This document shows positions 1 through 10,530 of a DNA stretch of 64,000 bases, one piece after another. This DNA comes from CAJQHK01 sp038142525 (GTDB lineage: Bacteria > Pseudomonadota > Alphaproteobacteria > Rickettsiales > UBA1997). The DNA is taken from assembly GCA_038142525.1 (NCBI GenBank), contig JAYQKE010000015.1, forward strand, positions 434,001-498,000, read 5' to 3'. A program made the translations under genes and the position numbers. The notes beneath the pieces were generated by a model that saw nothing but the letters and a program-made list of their open reading frames with translations, was not told the DNA's origin and made no database searches. Position 1 is the stretch's first letter. The number at the start of each line of letters is the position of its first letter.

Positions 1-2
1 AT

Positions 3-112
3 TAGAATACTCACAGAATTTTTTTATTCTTTTATTTTTATTAAGCGCAGTGTAGTAAAACCTACATAAATAAAAATAGAAAATAGAAAAATATCACAGA
101 GTATTTTAATTT
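3..112. terminator. Long imperfect inverted repeat downstream of nrdA
   Basis: The left arm (GAATACTCACAG, then a T-rich run ending TTTTATTTTTATT) pairs imperfectly with the right arm (AATAAAAATAGAAAATAG, then CACAGAGTATTTT) around a short GC-richer loop near 45-70. It lies just past the nrdA stop, so it may fold in the transcript and help end it. It could equally be a decayed palindromic repeat. The pairing was judged by eye. Confidence 0.3.
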
Positions 113-128
113 CTGGCAATATTAATTG

Positions 129-1959
129 TTATTGGCAGGCAAGACACTCCTCATACTTATCATTGGCCGTTTCAGTTGCATCATTGGCAGTATTTCTTTC
201 AACTTTAGTTGAAACCTTGTCGGCCCTTTGAATAGATTTTGATCTGCAATAATAAAGACTCTTAACGCCCCTCTCCCAAGCTCTAAAATGCACTTCATGA
301 AGATATTTTTTCGAAGCATCACCAGGGAAAAACAAATTAAGACTTTGTGCCTGACAAATATATTCGCTACGATCTGCTGCTAAATCAACTAACCAAAATT
401 GATCAATCTCTTGAGCGGTTTTAAAAACCATTTTTTCGTGATCATCCAAAAAGTCGAGATGCTGAACTGAACCCTCATTTGTAGTAATTGATGACCAAAC
501 TTCCTCAGTATTTTTACCTTTTTCTTGTAGTAATTTTACTAGATTTTTATTCTTAACATTAAATGAGCCAGTCAATGTTTTTTGGGTAAAGCTATTAGCT
601 GCAAATGGCTCAATTCCTGGAGAAGTATTGCCAGTAATAATTGAAATAGAAGCTGTGGGTGCAATTGCTAATTTTTTGGAAAATCTTTCATTAAGGCCAG
701 CATCCTTGGCATCTGGGCAAGGTCCTTTTTCATCAGCCAGAGTTTTTGAAGCTTTGTCAGCTTCAAGCTTTACATGTTGAAAAATCTTTTTATTCCAAAC
801 CTTAGCCATAGCTGACTCAATTGGTACATTTTTCATCTGCAAGAAAGAATTTAGACCCATAACCCCAAGACCAATTGATCTTTCACGAGCCGCAGAATAC
901 ACTGCTCTTGCCATAGAGTCCGGAGCTTTATCAATAAAGTCTTGTAAGACATTATCAATAAATCTAATAATATCCTCTATGAATAATTTATTATTTTTCC
1001 ATTCATCATAATATTCTAAATTTAAAGAAGATAAGCAACAAACAGCCGTTCTAAAATTACCTAAATGGTCAGTACCAGTTGGCAAAGTGATCTCAGAACA
1101 TAGATTTGAAGTTTTAACCTCAAGACCCAATTTTTTCTGATGTTTTGGCAGAGACTTATTAACACTATCAATAAATAACAAATAAGGCTCGCCAGTTTCA
1201 ATTCTAGCAGTAATTAATTTTACCCAAAGATCCCTGGCATTAACTTTTTCAACAGTTTTTCCGTCATGTGGGCTTTTTAGGTCAAAATCTTTATTGGCCT
1301 CAACCGCTTTCATAAATTCATCAGTAATTGATACGCCATGATGCAAATTTAAAGATCGACGATTAGAATCGCCACCAGTCGGACGACGAATATCAATAAA
1401 TTCTTCAATTTCAGGATGAGAGACGGGCAAATAAACAGCGGCACTTCCGGCGTAGTAGACTGCCCTGAGAAATTGCCAAAGTTTGAGAATCCATTACTTT
1501 AATAAAGGGTACAATTCCAGAAGTTTTGCCATTGCCTCTAACTGTTTCACCAATTGACCTAACATTACCCCAATAGCTGCCAATTCCTCCACCTTTTGAG
1601 GCTAGCCAAACATTTTCATTCCATAAATCAGTAATGCCCCTTAGTGAATCTTCGCATTCATTTAAAAAGCAAGAAATCGGCAAGCCACGATCTGTTCCGC
1701 CGTTACTTAAAATTGGCGTGGAAGGCATAAACCATAGGTTAGAAATGTAGTTGTAAATTCTGTCAGCATGCTCCTGATCATCAGCGTAATAACCGGCAAC
1801 TCTGGCAAATAATTCTTGATAAGTTTCATCGGGCAAAAGATATCTATCCTGCAAAACAGCCTTACCAAAATCAGTTAATTTGTCATTTTTTGAATTATCA
1901 ATCTTGATCTTAAATGACCCTTTTTTTGCGCTTGTTTTTTTAGAATTCTTCTCTGCCAT
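129..1959 (-). pseudogene. nrdA: Ribonucleoside-diphosphate reductase, alpha subunit, frameshifted
   Basis: This is the class I ribonucleotide reductase large subunit, which reduces ribonucleoside diphosphates for DNA synthesis. The N-terminal 182 codons (1411-1959, ATG at 1959) carry the conserved NLWFMPSTPILSNGG stretch. The remaining ~433 codons (129-1430) carry SNLCSEI, NTSPGIEP and the C-terminal ECLACQ Cys pair that re-reduces the active site. The two parts join in different frames near 1430-1450, at the conserved GS(A)AVYLPVSHPE stretch, so one small indel has broken the gene. The apparent TTG start at 1430 is an artefact. Total length, about 615 residues, matches rickettsial NrdA. The gene is essential, so a sequence error is plausible. 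No nrdB is in the window. Confidence 0.9.
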
Positions 1960-2332
1960 ATGCTTAAAAATAAAATTTGTTAGTCGGAAATTTTACTAAA
2001 TCATGGTGCAAATAGTCAACTAAAAAACTTTAAAATCTTTGATCTTGGCGAAGCATTAGATTCTGTTGATATTTGGAATAAATTTGTCATTTTGATATTG
2101 ACTTGCACCACTTTTTGGTAAATTTTTACTTTCTTTCCAGAAGAGTTTTCTAAAAATCGCTAAAAAGTGAAGCAATCTAAATATCAGCAAGACCTAATCA
2201 ATGAATATTAAAAATAAATATCATTAAGTTACTGCTACTAGTAGGGGCTTAAAGTCCAACGGTACGAAGATGCGCGCTAAGGATTTTCCTTTCATTAACC
2301 CCCATATAATAAGCTCTCAAATTTATAAAATA
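1960..2332. other. Non-coding stretch between nrdA and the toxin gene
   Basis: I see no convincing gene here. A loose inverted pair (GGTGCAAATAGTCAA near 2004 and TTGACTTGCACC near 2099) could be what remains of a mobile-element end. The nrdA promoter must lie within the first part, reading leftward, but I cannot place it with confidence. Confidence 0.4.
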
Positions 2333-2593
2333 TTACTGGTAAATACCTTTTCTATGACCAACATCAATTACCAATATAACTAATTCTTTATCCTTAATTT
2401 TGCAAATTATTCTATAATTACCAACTCTATATCTCCAACAACCTTTTCTATCCCAAATTAATGTTTTACCAAGTGATTTGGGATTTTTTAATAAAACATC
2501 TTGCTCTAAATACTGAATCACCCTCTTCCTTACAGAAAGATCAATCCTTCTGAATTTCTTTCTTAACTTTTCCTCAAAAACTATTTTATACAT
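2333..2593 (-). CDS. RelE/ParE-superfamily toxin (type II toxin-antitoxin)
   Basis: An 86-residue basic protein with the compact RelE-like pattern: an N-terminal helix (KLRKKFRRIDLSVRKRV), then the strand run GCWRYRVGNYRIICKIKD, then a closing strand with DVGHRKGIY. The RYRVGNYRII segment is the hallmark core of RelE-type mRNA interferases, which cleave mRNA at the ribosome. The expected effect is growth arrest when the antitoxin is lost. Its start overlaps the antitoxin gene by 8 bases, so the two are translationally coupled. The frame is intact and no catalytic residue is obviously lost. Confidence 0.85.
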   Translation of the reverse strand: MYKIVFEEKLRKKFRRIDLSVRKRVIQYLEQDVLLKNPKSLGKTLIWDRKGCWRYRVGNYRIICKIKDKELVILVIDVGHRKGIYQ

Positions 2594-2831
2594 TTAGCGA
2601 CGCTTCATTTTCTAATATATCTTTTTTTATTTCTTCAAGAGAATATCCTTTTTTACCACTAGATAAATAATCCTTATATCCTTTTTCTACAAGATTATAG
2701 TCGTATAAATCTTCTAAATAAGTTTTTATAGCCTTTTTAACAAGCGAGGATTTAGATCTCTCTTCTTCTTTTGCCACTCTCTCAAGAAGATTATGAAGAT
2801 CGTCTGGTATTCTTAATGATATTGTAGTCAT
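2586..2831 (-). CDS. Ribbon-helix-helix antitoxin (RelB/DinJ/CopG-like)
   Basis: An 81-residue protein. The N-terminal TTISLRIPDDLHNLLERVAK followed by SKSSLVKKAIKTYLEDL is a typical ribbon-helix-helix DNA-binding domain. The acidic C-terminal tail (YSLEEIKKDILENEAS) would wrap around and neutralise the RelE-like toxin. It comes first in the operon, as usual for these modules. It probably represses its own promoter, where a perfect palindrome overlaps the -10 region at 2861-2875. Confidence 0.85.
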   Translation of the reverse strand: MTTISLRIPDDLHNLLERVAKEEERSKSSLVKKAIKTYLEDLYDYNLVEKGYKDYLSSGKKGYSLEEIKKDILENEASLNV

Positions 2832-2856
2832 GATATAACAAATTAATTGATAATTA

Positions 2857-2888
2857 ATTATAATACATTGTATTACAAGTCAAGTCAA
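2857..2888 (-). promoter_or_regulatory. Promoter and palindromic operator of the toxin-antitoxin operon
   Basis: Reading leftward there is TTGACT (-35, around 2883-2888), 17 bases, then TATTAT, with an overlapping TATAAT. A perfect 15-base palindrome, TAATACA-T-TGTATTA, lies at 2861-2875 across the -10. That is where a ribbon-helix-helix antitoxin would bind to autorepress. Confidence 0.5.
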
Positions 2889-2959
2889 GCAATAAATTTG
2901 TCTTAAAGATTAAATTAAGACATCTTTGATGCCGAATATTTGCTCTGAATTTGCCTCAT

Positions 2960-3106
2960 CTACATAGTAGCACAACAGCTTTTGCCTTGACTGGCATCTG
3001 GATATTTAGCTTTAGGTTGTGGTGTTTTTTGAATATGCTCAACAAGACCCATCATAATTGAGGATGATTCAACATATTGATCTTGTTTTGATGTTTTTCT
3101 TTTAAT
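2960..3106 (-). pseudogene. Short reading-frame remnant ending in a CaaX-like Cys-Ala-Thr-Met
   Basis: A frame open for about 48 codons after an upstream TAA. It has no start in its first half and a possible ATG pair about 32 codons from the end. The product ends SQGKSCCATM. It sits between the toxin-antitoxin operon and a mobile-element end, so it looks like the 3' end of a lost gene. I do not recognise the family. The last four residues fit a eukaryotic prenylation box by pattern only, and a chance match is quite possible. Confidence 0.3.
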
Positions 3107-3119
3107 TTAGCTAGCTATA

Positions 3120-3137
3120 GGAACCTCTGAAAAACTT
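3120..3137. repeat. Solitary terminal repeat of the IS5/MITE family
   Basis: GGAACCTCTGAAAAACTT matches the end shared by the IS5-like elements and MITEs elsewhere in the window. Here only one end remains, directly abutting the tgt stop codon. The rest of the element is gone. Confidence 0.7.
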
Positions 3138-4204
3138 AATATTGACCTTCTTCGATTTCTTTTCTAATCTTCTTCATCAAATTTTGGTAGAAATAAATAT
3201 TATGTTCACTCATAAGCATAGAGCCTAAAATTTCATTAGACCTAACCAAATGATTTAAATATGAGCGAGAGAAATTTTTACAAACTCGACAATGGCAGTT
3301 TTTATCAAGCGGTGTTGGATCGGCAATATATTTGCTATTTTTAATATTAACCACCCCTTCGCTAGTAAAAGCCTGACCATTTCTGCCTGATCTGGTTGGA
3401 ATCACGCAATCAAACATATCCACACCTCTTTTGACAGCCTCAATAATATCATCGGGTTTGCCAACCCCATCAGATATCTTGGCTTATCTTCGGGCAAATG
3501 CGGCGTTGTAATATCAAGAGTTTTTAGCATTAATTTCTGCCCCTCACCAACTGCCAGACCGCCAATAGCATAGCCATCAAAGCCAATCTCAATTAGTTTT
3601 TTAGCAGATTCTTCACGTAAATCAGCAAAAATACCGCCCTGAACAATAGCAAATAAACCATAACCATCTCTTTTAACAAAAGCATCTTTTGATCTTTGGG
3701 CCCATCTTAAAGATAATTGCATAGATTTTTCTACATTTTCTTTAGAATTTGGAAAAGAAATACATTCGTCAAAAATCATGGTAATATCCGAACCTAATTT
3801 CCTTTGAATTTCCATGGAATATTCGGGGGTGAGTAAGATTTTTTTACCATCAATATGAGAAGAAAATTCTGCCCCCTTCTCTGAGATTTTACGAATTTTA
3901 GAAAGTGACATAACTTGAAAACCGCCAGAGTCGGTTAGAATTGGCCCTTTCCAATTCATAAATTTATGCAACCCGCCCATTTTTTCAATCACATCTTCGC
4001 CAGGGCGTAACATCAAATGATAAGTATTGCCTAAAATTATTTCAGCACCACTTTTTGCCACATCTTCTAAATGCATTGCTTTAACGGTGTTGCTGTTCCA
4101 ACTGGCATAAAGGCGGGAGTTTGAATCACTCCATTTTTAGTTTTAAGCTCGCCCCTTCTAGCTTGCCCTGATTTTGCTTTTAATGAAAATGAAAAACTGC
4201 TCAT
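3136..4204 (-). pseudogene. tgt: Queuine tRNA-guanine transglycosylase, two frameshifts
   Basis: Exchanges guanine for a queuine precursor at tRNA position 34. Three overlapping frame segments make up the whole enzyme: residues from MSSFSFSLKAKSG to PAFMPVGTA (4077-4204), a 224-codon middle with TDSGGFQVMSLSKIRK and IVQGGIFADLREESA, and a C-terminal part (3136-3423) with the zinc site CHCRVC plus a downstream His. The first break is near 4085 (GTAT/TVKAMHLEDV). The second is near 3465, where a G run after YLMG is one base short. Its ATG overlaps the TGA stop of the HAD gene (ATGA). Two independent one-base losses mean either decay or draft error. Confidence 0.9.
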
Positions 4205-4848
4205 CTAAAATATCCTAAAATTTCTTGATGATCCGCAAAATGTAGCAATTGATTATTCCTAAATTTTGTACCAATATTTTCACCACTTCCAAATAAAACT
4301 GGTTTACATTTGCTATTTATTGCACATTCTAAATCAACTTCTGAATCTCCAATAAACCAAGTCTTATCTTTTGCAGCTTCTAAACCAGTTCCTTGCAATG
4401 TAAAATCTACTACTTTTTGTGATGGTTTATCTTCCGCAGCATCATTTGATCCAATAATTTTAACAAATTTATCTGCTACGCCAAAATTTTCTGCTTCTGT
4501 TCTTAAGGTTGGACCTCTTTTATTGCTAATGACAAATAATTTTACTTCTTTTTGATGCAAAAAATCAATAAGCTCTAGGGCCTTTGGCAAAAATTCTAAT
4601 TTTTCTAAATTTGCTTCATGATAAGCGTCAACATAAATCTTTCCAGCCTCCTGCCATCTATCGCCAAAAAGTTTTGGAAAATAATCTTTCATTGAAAGGT
4701 GGGTTCTAGCTCTGATCTCGTCTTCACTCCATTTTTGATGACCCATTTCTTCCAACATTTTATTAATTGAATAATAAATTAATGGCCAAGTATCAACCAC
4801 TGTATTATCCCAATCAAAAATAACTGCTTTTGGTAATTGTTTTTTCAT
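4201..4848 (-). CDS. HAD-family phosphatase (phosphoglycolate phosphatase-like)
   Basis: A 215-residue haloacid dehalogenase-fold hydrolase. Motif I is FDWDNTVVDTW near residue 12 with the nucleophile Asp and acid/base Asp. Motif II is the FVISNKRG Ser/Asn. Motif III/IV is EDKPSQKVV followed by WFIGDSEVDLECA with the metal-binding Asp pair. The helical cap lies at roughly residues 20-80. The family dephosphorylates small metabolites; phosphoglycolate is the classical substrate, but the sequence does not fix it. The frame is intact. The gene overlaps tgt by ATGA and starts 3 bases after comEC ends, so the three are likely co-transcribed. Confidence 0.85.
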   Translation of the reverse strand: MKKQLPKAVIFDWDNTVVDTWPLIYYSINKMLEEMGHQKWSEDEIRARTHLSMKDYFPKLFGDRWQEAGKIYVDAYHEANLEKLEFLPKALELIDFLHQKEVKLFVISNKRGPTLRTEAENFGVADKFVKIIGSNDAAEDKPSQKVVDFTLQGTGLEAAKDKTWFIGDSEVDLECAINSKCKPVLFGSGENIGTKFRNNQLLHFADHQEILGYFR

Positions 4849-4851
4849 TTA

Positions 4852-6974
4852 TTAATTTATTAAAATCATTCCCTTGCCATAAATATCTGCATAATCAACC
4901 ATTTCCAGCCTATTGCATTTTGGTAAAAGATATCTCTTACTAAGATTTATTACCATATCCCCTTCAAAATTACAAATAAAATTCTTTTTCACTCTCTTTT
5001 TAATAATCAAAATCTCCTTTTCATTAATTTTTATTTGGCAAAATGTTTTTTGACAAAAATTATCCGCATCAAAAGCCTCCTTCATTAAAAAATAATCTTT
5101 TTTACCAAATTTTTTAGGTAGATTTTTAGCCTCAAAAGATCGATCACTTGAAATAATCAATTTATCTTCTTTAAAAATAGCAAAAAATGAAGCATTTTTA
5201 TTAATGATAAATTTCGGTAAGGGATTAAAGGAAATAATTAAAATTCCAATAAAAATTGGCAAAAAGCCAAAAAATCTTAGATTGGTTTTCCAAATACAAA
5301 GCAAAATTTGACCAAAAATAATCAATAAAAATGCAGAATTTGGAACATTTCTAATATTAAAATTAGAAAAATCTAAATTTGCTACAAATTCCGATAGATT
5401 TAGTAATTTTTCAACAAAATATCCTAAAATTTCTAATGGTAAAAATTCTAAACCCAAAGGTATGGCAAATAAAGCAATAAAGCTAAGTGGCAAAATAATA
5501 AAACTAACCAAAGGAATGGCAATTAAATTAGCCAAAATGCCATAAATTTGATAATGATTAAAGTGGTAAATAATAAAAATCCCAGTAAAAATCTGCACCA
5601 CAAAAGAAGTGATAATTATGGAAATTAAATAAAAAATTATTTTTTCCAAAAAACTTTGGGGCAAAATATCTTCTCTTTTTTTAACAAGCAAATTACAAAT
5701 TGCTACAATAGAAAAAACTGCCATAAAGGATAAGGAAAAACCAATTTTTAAAATATTACTGGGATCAAAAAGCAAAATTACAAAAAAGGCTAAACCTAGT
5801 GATCGAAAAAGATTAATTTTCTTATCAAGCAAGATGGCTAAAAAGACCAAAAATATCATGCAAAAAGCTCGAATAGCAGAAATTGGCGCGCCAGTTAGAA
5901 CTAAATAAAATAGTGAGGCAAAAATGGCAAATATTGCTGAGAGTTTTTTGATATCATAATGCAGAGTCAAAAAATAACTTCTTGAAAGCAAAAATCGCAT
6001 GGCAAAAAAGAACATGGCGTGACAAGGCCAATATGTAAGCCAGAAATTGCTAAAAGATGCATCAATCCAGAATTTCTAATGTTATCCATATTTTCAGATG
6101 AAATATCATCTCTCAGACCAAGCAAAAGAGCGCTAATAATAGCTGATTCTTCTTGTGGCAAAATATTGCCGATTTTTTTAGCGATTTTTTGCCTAAATTC
6201 TAAAATCCTATTTTCAAAATCTGATTTTTCTGAAATTTTGATGATTTTTATTTTTTTAGTAACATAGCCAACAGCGCCAATTTGCTCAAAAAATAATTTT
6301 CTTTGATAGTTAAAATTGTCAAAAATTTTATTTTCAGGAATTTTTTCTAAAAAAGCGGTGGTCAAAATAATAGCGCCAATTTCTAAATTTTCTGGTGCAA
6401 TTCTATTATTAATAATAATTTTTTTGGGAATTTGAAAATCCTTATCTTTAAAATCATGATATTTTTTATGATTAAAATGAGGATTAAATTCTAAAAATTC
6501 TGACTCTCCCAGATGATTATTGTTAAAATATCTTTTGGTTAATTTTTTCGGCTTTTTCTTCTTATACTCTGGCCTACTAAATTCTAAATTTTCTAAGGTA
6601 ATTTTTTGTGATAAAATCTGACCATTTTGATCCTGATAATTTTTAATATCAGAAATTTTCCCCTGAATATTAGTGTAAATTGCATATGATAATTTTGGTG
6701 AATCTGTAATTTTTTCAGCATAAAATTTCATCCATAAAAAACCAGAAAAGAAAAATAAAATGAGGAGTAGGGTGGTTTTTACGGTAAAATTTTCTTGGTA
6801 AAAAAATATTGCCAAAAATGCAGTGAATAAAATTAATGAAGGATAGAAATATCCAGAGGAAAAATTAATCTTTAAAGCAAAAATAATTCCAATAGCAAAA
6901 ATTAGAGGCAGAAAAAGAATATTATTTTCCTCCTCAAAAAATAGATGATGGATTTTTCGTGATATTTGCTTCAT
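4852..6974 (-). pseudogene. comEC: ComEC/Rec2-family DNA uptake channel, frameshifted
   Basis: An inner-membrane channel that takes single-stranded DNA into the cytoplasm during transformation. The N-terminal part (5967-6974) has two membrane helices, a charged soluble domain, and the signature SGLMHLLAISGLHIGLV. The C-terminal part (4852-6015) continues with many hydrophobic helices and LTGAPISAIRAFCM. The frames switch near 6010, right after HIGLVT, by one base. The combined length of about 700 residues lacks an obvious metallo-beta-lactamase domain. The short C-terminal soluble tail has no HxHxDH motif. A prepilin-like gene at 48.3 kb is the only other hint of competence in the window. Confidence 0.85.
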
Positions 6975-7068
6975 TTTGAAATTATTTACCTAACCAAAAT
7001 TTACTTGCAAATTTTGGTGGGGTTTGAAGAATCATGATATTAATTATTATTAATAATAAAAACAAATT

Positions 7069-8173
7069 ATGTCATTTAAATGTGGAATTGTCGGTTTGCC
7101 AAATGTTGGAAAATCAACTCTTTTTAACGCAATTACCGGAACTTCTAAGGCAGAATCTGCCAATTATCCCTTTTGCACTATTGAGCCCAATATTTCAAAA
7201 GTTGCAGTTCCCGATGAAAGATTGCAAAAATTAGCAAAAATTGCCTCTTCAGAAAAAATCATTCCTATTCAAATTGAATTTGTTGATATCGCTGGTCTGG
7301 TTAAAGATGCCAGTAAGGGTGAAGGACTTGGTAATAAATTTTTATCTCACATCAGAGAAGTTGACGCTATTATTAATGTTGTGCGCCGCTTTGAAGATGA
7401 TGATATTACTCATGTTGAGGGTAATATTGATCCAATTCGTGATATTGAGTTAATTTCGCTAGAATTAATCCTTTCTGATCTGGAATCTTTAGAAAAAAGA
7501 TTGCCCAATTTAGAAAAAAAAAGCCAAAAATAATAAAGATAAGGAGCTTTTAATTCAAATTGATCTTGTTAAAAGAGTAATTGCTATTTTGTCGGAAAAT
7601 AAACCAGCAATTGCAGCTGAAATTTCTGATGATGAAAAGAGAATTTTTAAAGAATTAGGGTTGATCACTAGCAAGCCACAACTTTATGTTTGCAATCTTT
7701 CTGAAGATGATGCCGCTTCTGGTAATAAATATTCTGACTTAGTGACTGAATATGGCAAAAAGCAAAATATTCCAACTCTGCTAATTTCTGCTAATTTAGA
7801 ACAAGAAATATCTGCTTTAGAAGATCCAAATGAAAGAGCAGAATTTTTAGAATCGATGGGTTTAAAAGAAACAGGTCTTTCGCAAATTATTAAATCTGGC
7901 TACAAATTATTAGATTTGATTACATTTTTTACTGTTGGACCCAAAGAATGTCATGCTTGGCAATTAAAAAATGGCTTAGTTGCGCCAAAAGTTGCTGGGG
8001 TTATTCATAGTGATTTTGAAAAACATTTTATCAGAGCAGAAGCCATTTCCTATGATGATTATATTGCTGGCGCTGGTGAGCAGGGCGCTAAAGATGCTGG
8101 CAAAATGCGCGTTGAGGGTAAGGATTATGTTGCGCAAGATGGTGATATTTTCTTTTTTAGAACCTCAGCTTAA
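7069..8173 (+). pseudogene. ychF: Redox-regulated ATPase YchF, frameshifted in a poly-A run
   Basis: An Obg-family P-loop protein (OLA1/YchF) that binds ribosomes and hydrolyses ATP. Part one (7069-7533) has G1 GLPNVGKSTLFNAIT and the G3 region VDIAGLVKDASKGEGLG. Part two has the TGS-type C-terminus with TVGPKECHAWQLKNG and HSDFEKHFIRAEA. The frame breaks in a run of nine A at 7513-7521. Eight A would restore KKAKNNKDKELLIQIDLVKRV and a normal ~360-residue protein. A homopolymer error is the simplest reading. The gene is divergent from comEC. Confidence 0.92.
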
Positions 8174-8275
8174 ATAATTAATAAAATTCCAGAAGAAGGT
8201 AAGGGCAAGTTCTTGATAACGGGACCAAACCTTCTTTGACAGATTTAGATGTTGCAGAACCTAAGATTTCGTTAA

Positions 8276-9623
8276 GGAACCTCTGATTTTCCTATTTAAT
8301 TTTGTCTATTTTTTCATTTTTCAGAAAAAATTTTTATAATTTGGATAAAGATTGCTAATTTTGTTAAAAATTAACAATCTTTATCCAAATTTAGGCATTA
8401 TTTGTGGTAATTTCTCTAGTTTCTTGTCTAATTTTACCATTTTTGGCTAAATTAGACACATTTATCCCTTGTTACGCTGTATTTGGTAGTATTTTTCTAA
8501 CCATATAGAGATTAGCAAGGGATGATAGCATTTGTAATTGATTAGTATTCTTTTGTAAACCATTATATCTAACCTTTCTATAGCCCCAAAGATGCTTTAT
8601 AATTTGAAATGGATGTTCAACTTTAGCTCGAACTGATGAAAATTGTTTATTCCTCTTTTTTTGCTTATTTGAAAGTTTTTTGTTAGATTTAGCTCTATTG
8701 GTTATACCATAAAATATATTGTGATTCCTACAAAATCTTTTTATTGCCTTATCATCATAGGCCTTGTCACCAAATAAAGAAGTTTCATCACCATGTAATA
8801 ACTCCTCTGTTTTAGTAGAATCATGATCTTTAGCTGTCGTCGTGACAATAGAATGAATAATTGGCTTACCCTTAGTTTGCACACCAATATGAGACTTCAT
8901 GCCAAAATAATAATTCTTCCCTTTCTTGGTAGAAGACATCTCTTGGTCCCTTTTCCTCTTCTTGTTTTTTGTGCTAGTTGGAGCAGATATTAATGTCGCA
9001 TCAGTTATCGTACCCTCCTTCAACAAAAGATCATTCTCTTCAAGATATGAATTTACCTCGTTAAATATAATCGACGATAAATTATGCTTTTCCAATAAAT
9101 GACGGAATCTCAATATCACAGTCTCATCCGGAACATTATCAATACCAATATCAATATTTAAGAATTTTTGAAAACTTATTCTATCATATATAGCATCCTC
9201 CATAGCTGGATAAGACCAAACCACTGCTGTAACAAATGAATCTTAAATATTAATAATAAATCTGTCACCTTCCTGCCACCGTAATCACTAGTACCATTAG
9301 GATAAAAAGGCTCTATCTTATCAATCAATCTTTGCCATGGAATAATATCCGTCATTTGATTAAGAAACTTCTCCGCTCTTAATTTTCTACCAGAAATTGC
9401 TAATGAAAAAAATGATTGCTGGGTTGCCATAATTATATATTTTATTTGAATTTAATATATCAATAATAAGCAAAAAAGCTAGATAAATCAAGCTTTTCTG
9501 GCTATTTTTATCAAATAAATTCAAACAAAATTTTATAAAATAACTTTGCTAAACTTTGGCAAAAATAACAAAATTAAACAGTTTCAAATCTATAAATTAG
9601 ATAATTGGTTTTTCAGAGGTTCC
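8276..9623 (-). mobile_element. IS5-like insertion sequence, copy A (complete ends, broken transposase)
   Basis: A 1,348-bp element with perfect 11-bp inverted ends GGAACCTCTGA and a 4-bp target duplication TTAA (8272-8275 and 9624-9627). It inserted into the last codons of the zinc-binding protein gene. Compared with copy B (52412-53752) it is nearly identical, but its transposase has lost four bases. Confidence 0.9.
8472..9430 (-). pseudogene. IS5-like transposase with a 4-base deletion
   Basis: A DDE transposase of the IS5/IS1182-like DUF772 type. The N-terminal part (9176-9430) has the domain with YGGRKVTDLLLIFKIHLLQQ. The C-terminal part (8472-9224) has the catalytic core with ITDATLISAPTST, LFGDKAYDDK and RAKVEHPFQIIKHLWGYRKV. 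Copy B reads CTTAGTGATCCAG where this copy reads CTTATCCAG near 9214, so four bases (GTGA) are missing and the frame is lost. The protein would otherwise be 320 residues. It can no longer move itself, but its ends remain usable by the intact copy B enzyme. Confidence 0.92.
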
Positions 9624-10503
9624 TTAACAGTTTCAAAATTATATTATCAAATAGAATAAATAGATTTGCATTATTCTTTCCATTGGTAAAGGGAAGAGCT
9701 AACTCTTTGATATTACTTTTTTTGGCTAGCCAATTACTGGCATTTTCTCGATCATGAGGCGCTCTAATAATATATTTAATATCATTATTATTTCTCACTA
9801 ATTCCAAAATTTTTTTAAGATATTTTGGAGTTGGATTAATTCCTGGTTTTGGCTCTAAGGTAGCAATTTCATTAATATTTAGCCATTTAAAAAGATAGCT
9901 AAAGGATTTATGATGAGAAATAATTTTAATATTTTTTAATTTTCTAGCCTTATTTTCCCAAATTTTAATTGATTTTTTCCATTTTCTAACAAAATTATCA
10001 TGATTATTTTGATAATTTTTAGCATTTTCAGGATCAATTATTTTTAGTCTCTTATTAATTTCTCCAGCAATTGTCAAAATATTGTAAGGGTCAAGATGTA
10101 TATGGGGATTGCCATGAGGATGAACATCGCCATCTGATCGATCAATAGTTTCTGGCTTTTCAATAGTTTCAACAAAATCTGTTGTCATTAAATTACCAAT
10201 TTTTCCAATTTGTATTTCTCTGCTGCCTTTTTCTAATAAAAGTGGTAGCCAGCCAATTTCCAAATCGGCTCCAGTGCAAATTAATAAATCTGCTTTTCCA
10301 ATTTTAGCAATAAGACTTGGTTTAGCCCTGATATGATGAGGATCTTGCTTGTCATTAGTTGCTGAAAAAGATTCAATATTCTTTCCTCCTATCTCATCAG
10401 CTAAAGCTTTCCACTCAGGTTCACAAGTAAAGATATAGGCCTTTTCATTGGCATAGGATGAAAATGAGAAGAAGATAGTTATTATTAAAATTTTAATTTT
10501 CAT
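9613..10503 (-). CDS. znuA: Zinc/manganese ABC transporter substrate-binding protein (ZnuA-like)
   Basis: A periplasmic metal-binding protein that delivers Zn (or Mn) to an ABC importer. A signal peptide spans about residues 1-18 (IKILIITIFFSFSSYA). Candidate ligands are His56/His57 in DPHHIRAKPS, the His pair in GNPHIHLDPYN, the His pair in SHHKSFSYLF, and Asp in APHDRENAS. The His-rich loop DVHPHGNPHIHLD is typical of zinc-specific members. The last residues RNL and the stop come from the IS5 end. Removing the IS with its TTAA duplication restores ...KLLTKS and TAG, so the loss is trivial and the protein should work. No permease or ATPase genes are nearby. Confidence 0.88.
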   Translation of the reverse strand: MKIKILIITIFFSFSSYANEKAYIFTCEPEWKALADEIGGKNIESFSATNDKQDPHHIRAKPSLIAKIGKADLLICTGADLEIGWLPLLLEKGSREIQIGKIGNLMTTDFVETIEKPETIDRSDGDVHPHGNPHIHLDPYNILTIAGEINKRLKIIDPENAKNYQNNHDNFVRKWKKSIKIWENKARKLKNIKIISHHKSFSYLFKWLNINEIATLEPKPGINPTPKYLKKILELVRNNNDIKYIIRAPHDRENASNWLAKKSNIKELALPFTNGKNNANLFILFDNIILKLLRNL

Positions 10504-10530
10504 AGTTACATAAAATATTTCCCATTTTCA

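Noticed and set aside
1411..1430. Separate start of a second ribonucleotide reductase gene at TTG 1430
   Set aside because: The residue sequence continues the same conserved domain across the break, so it is one frameshifted gene rather than two.
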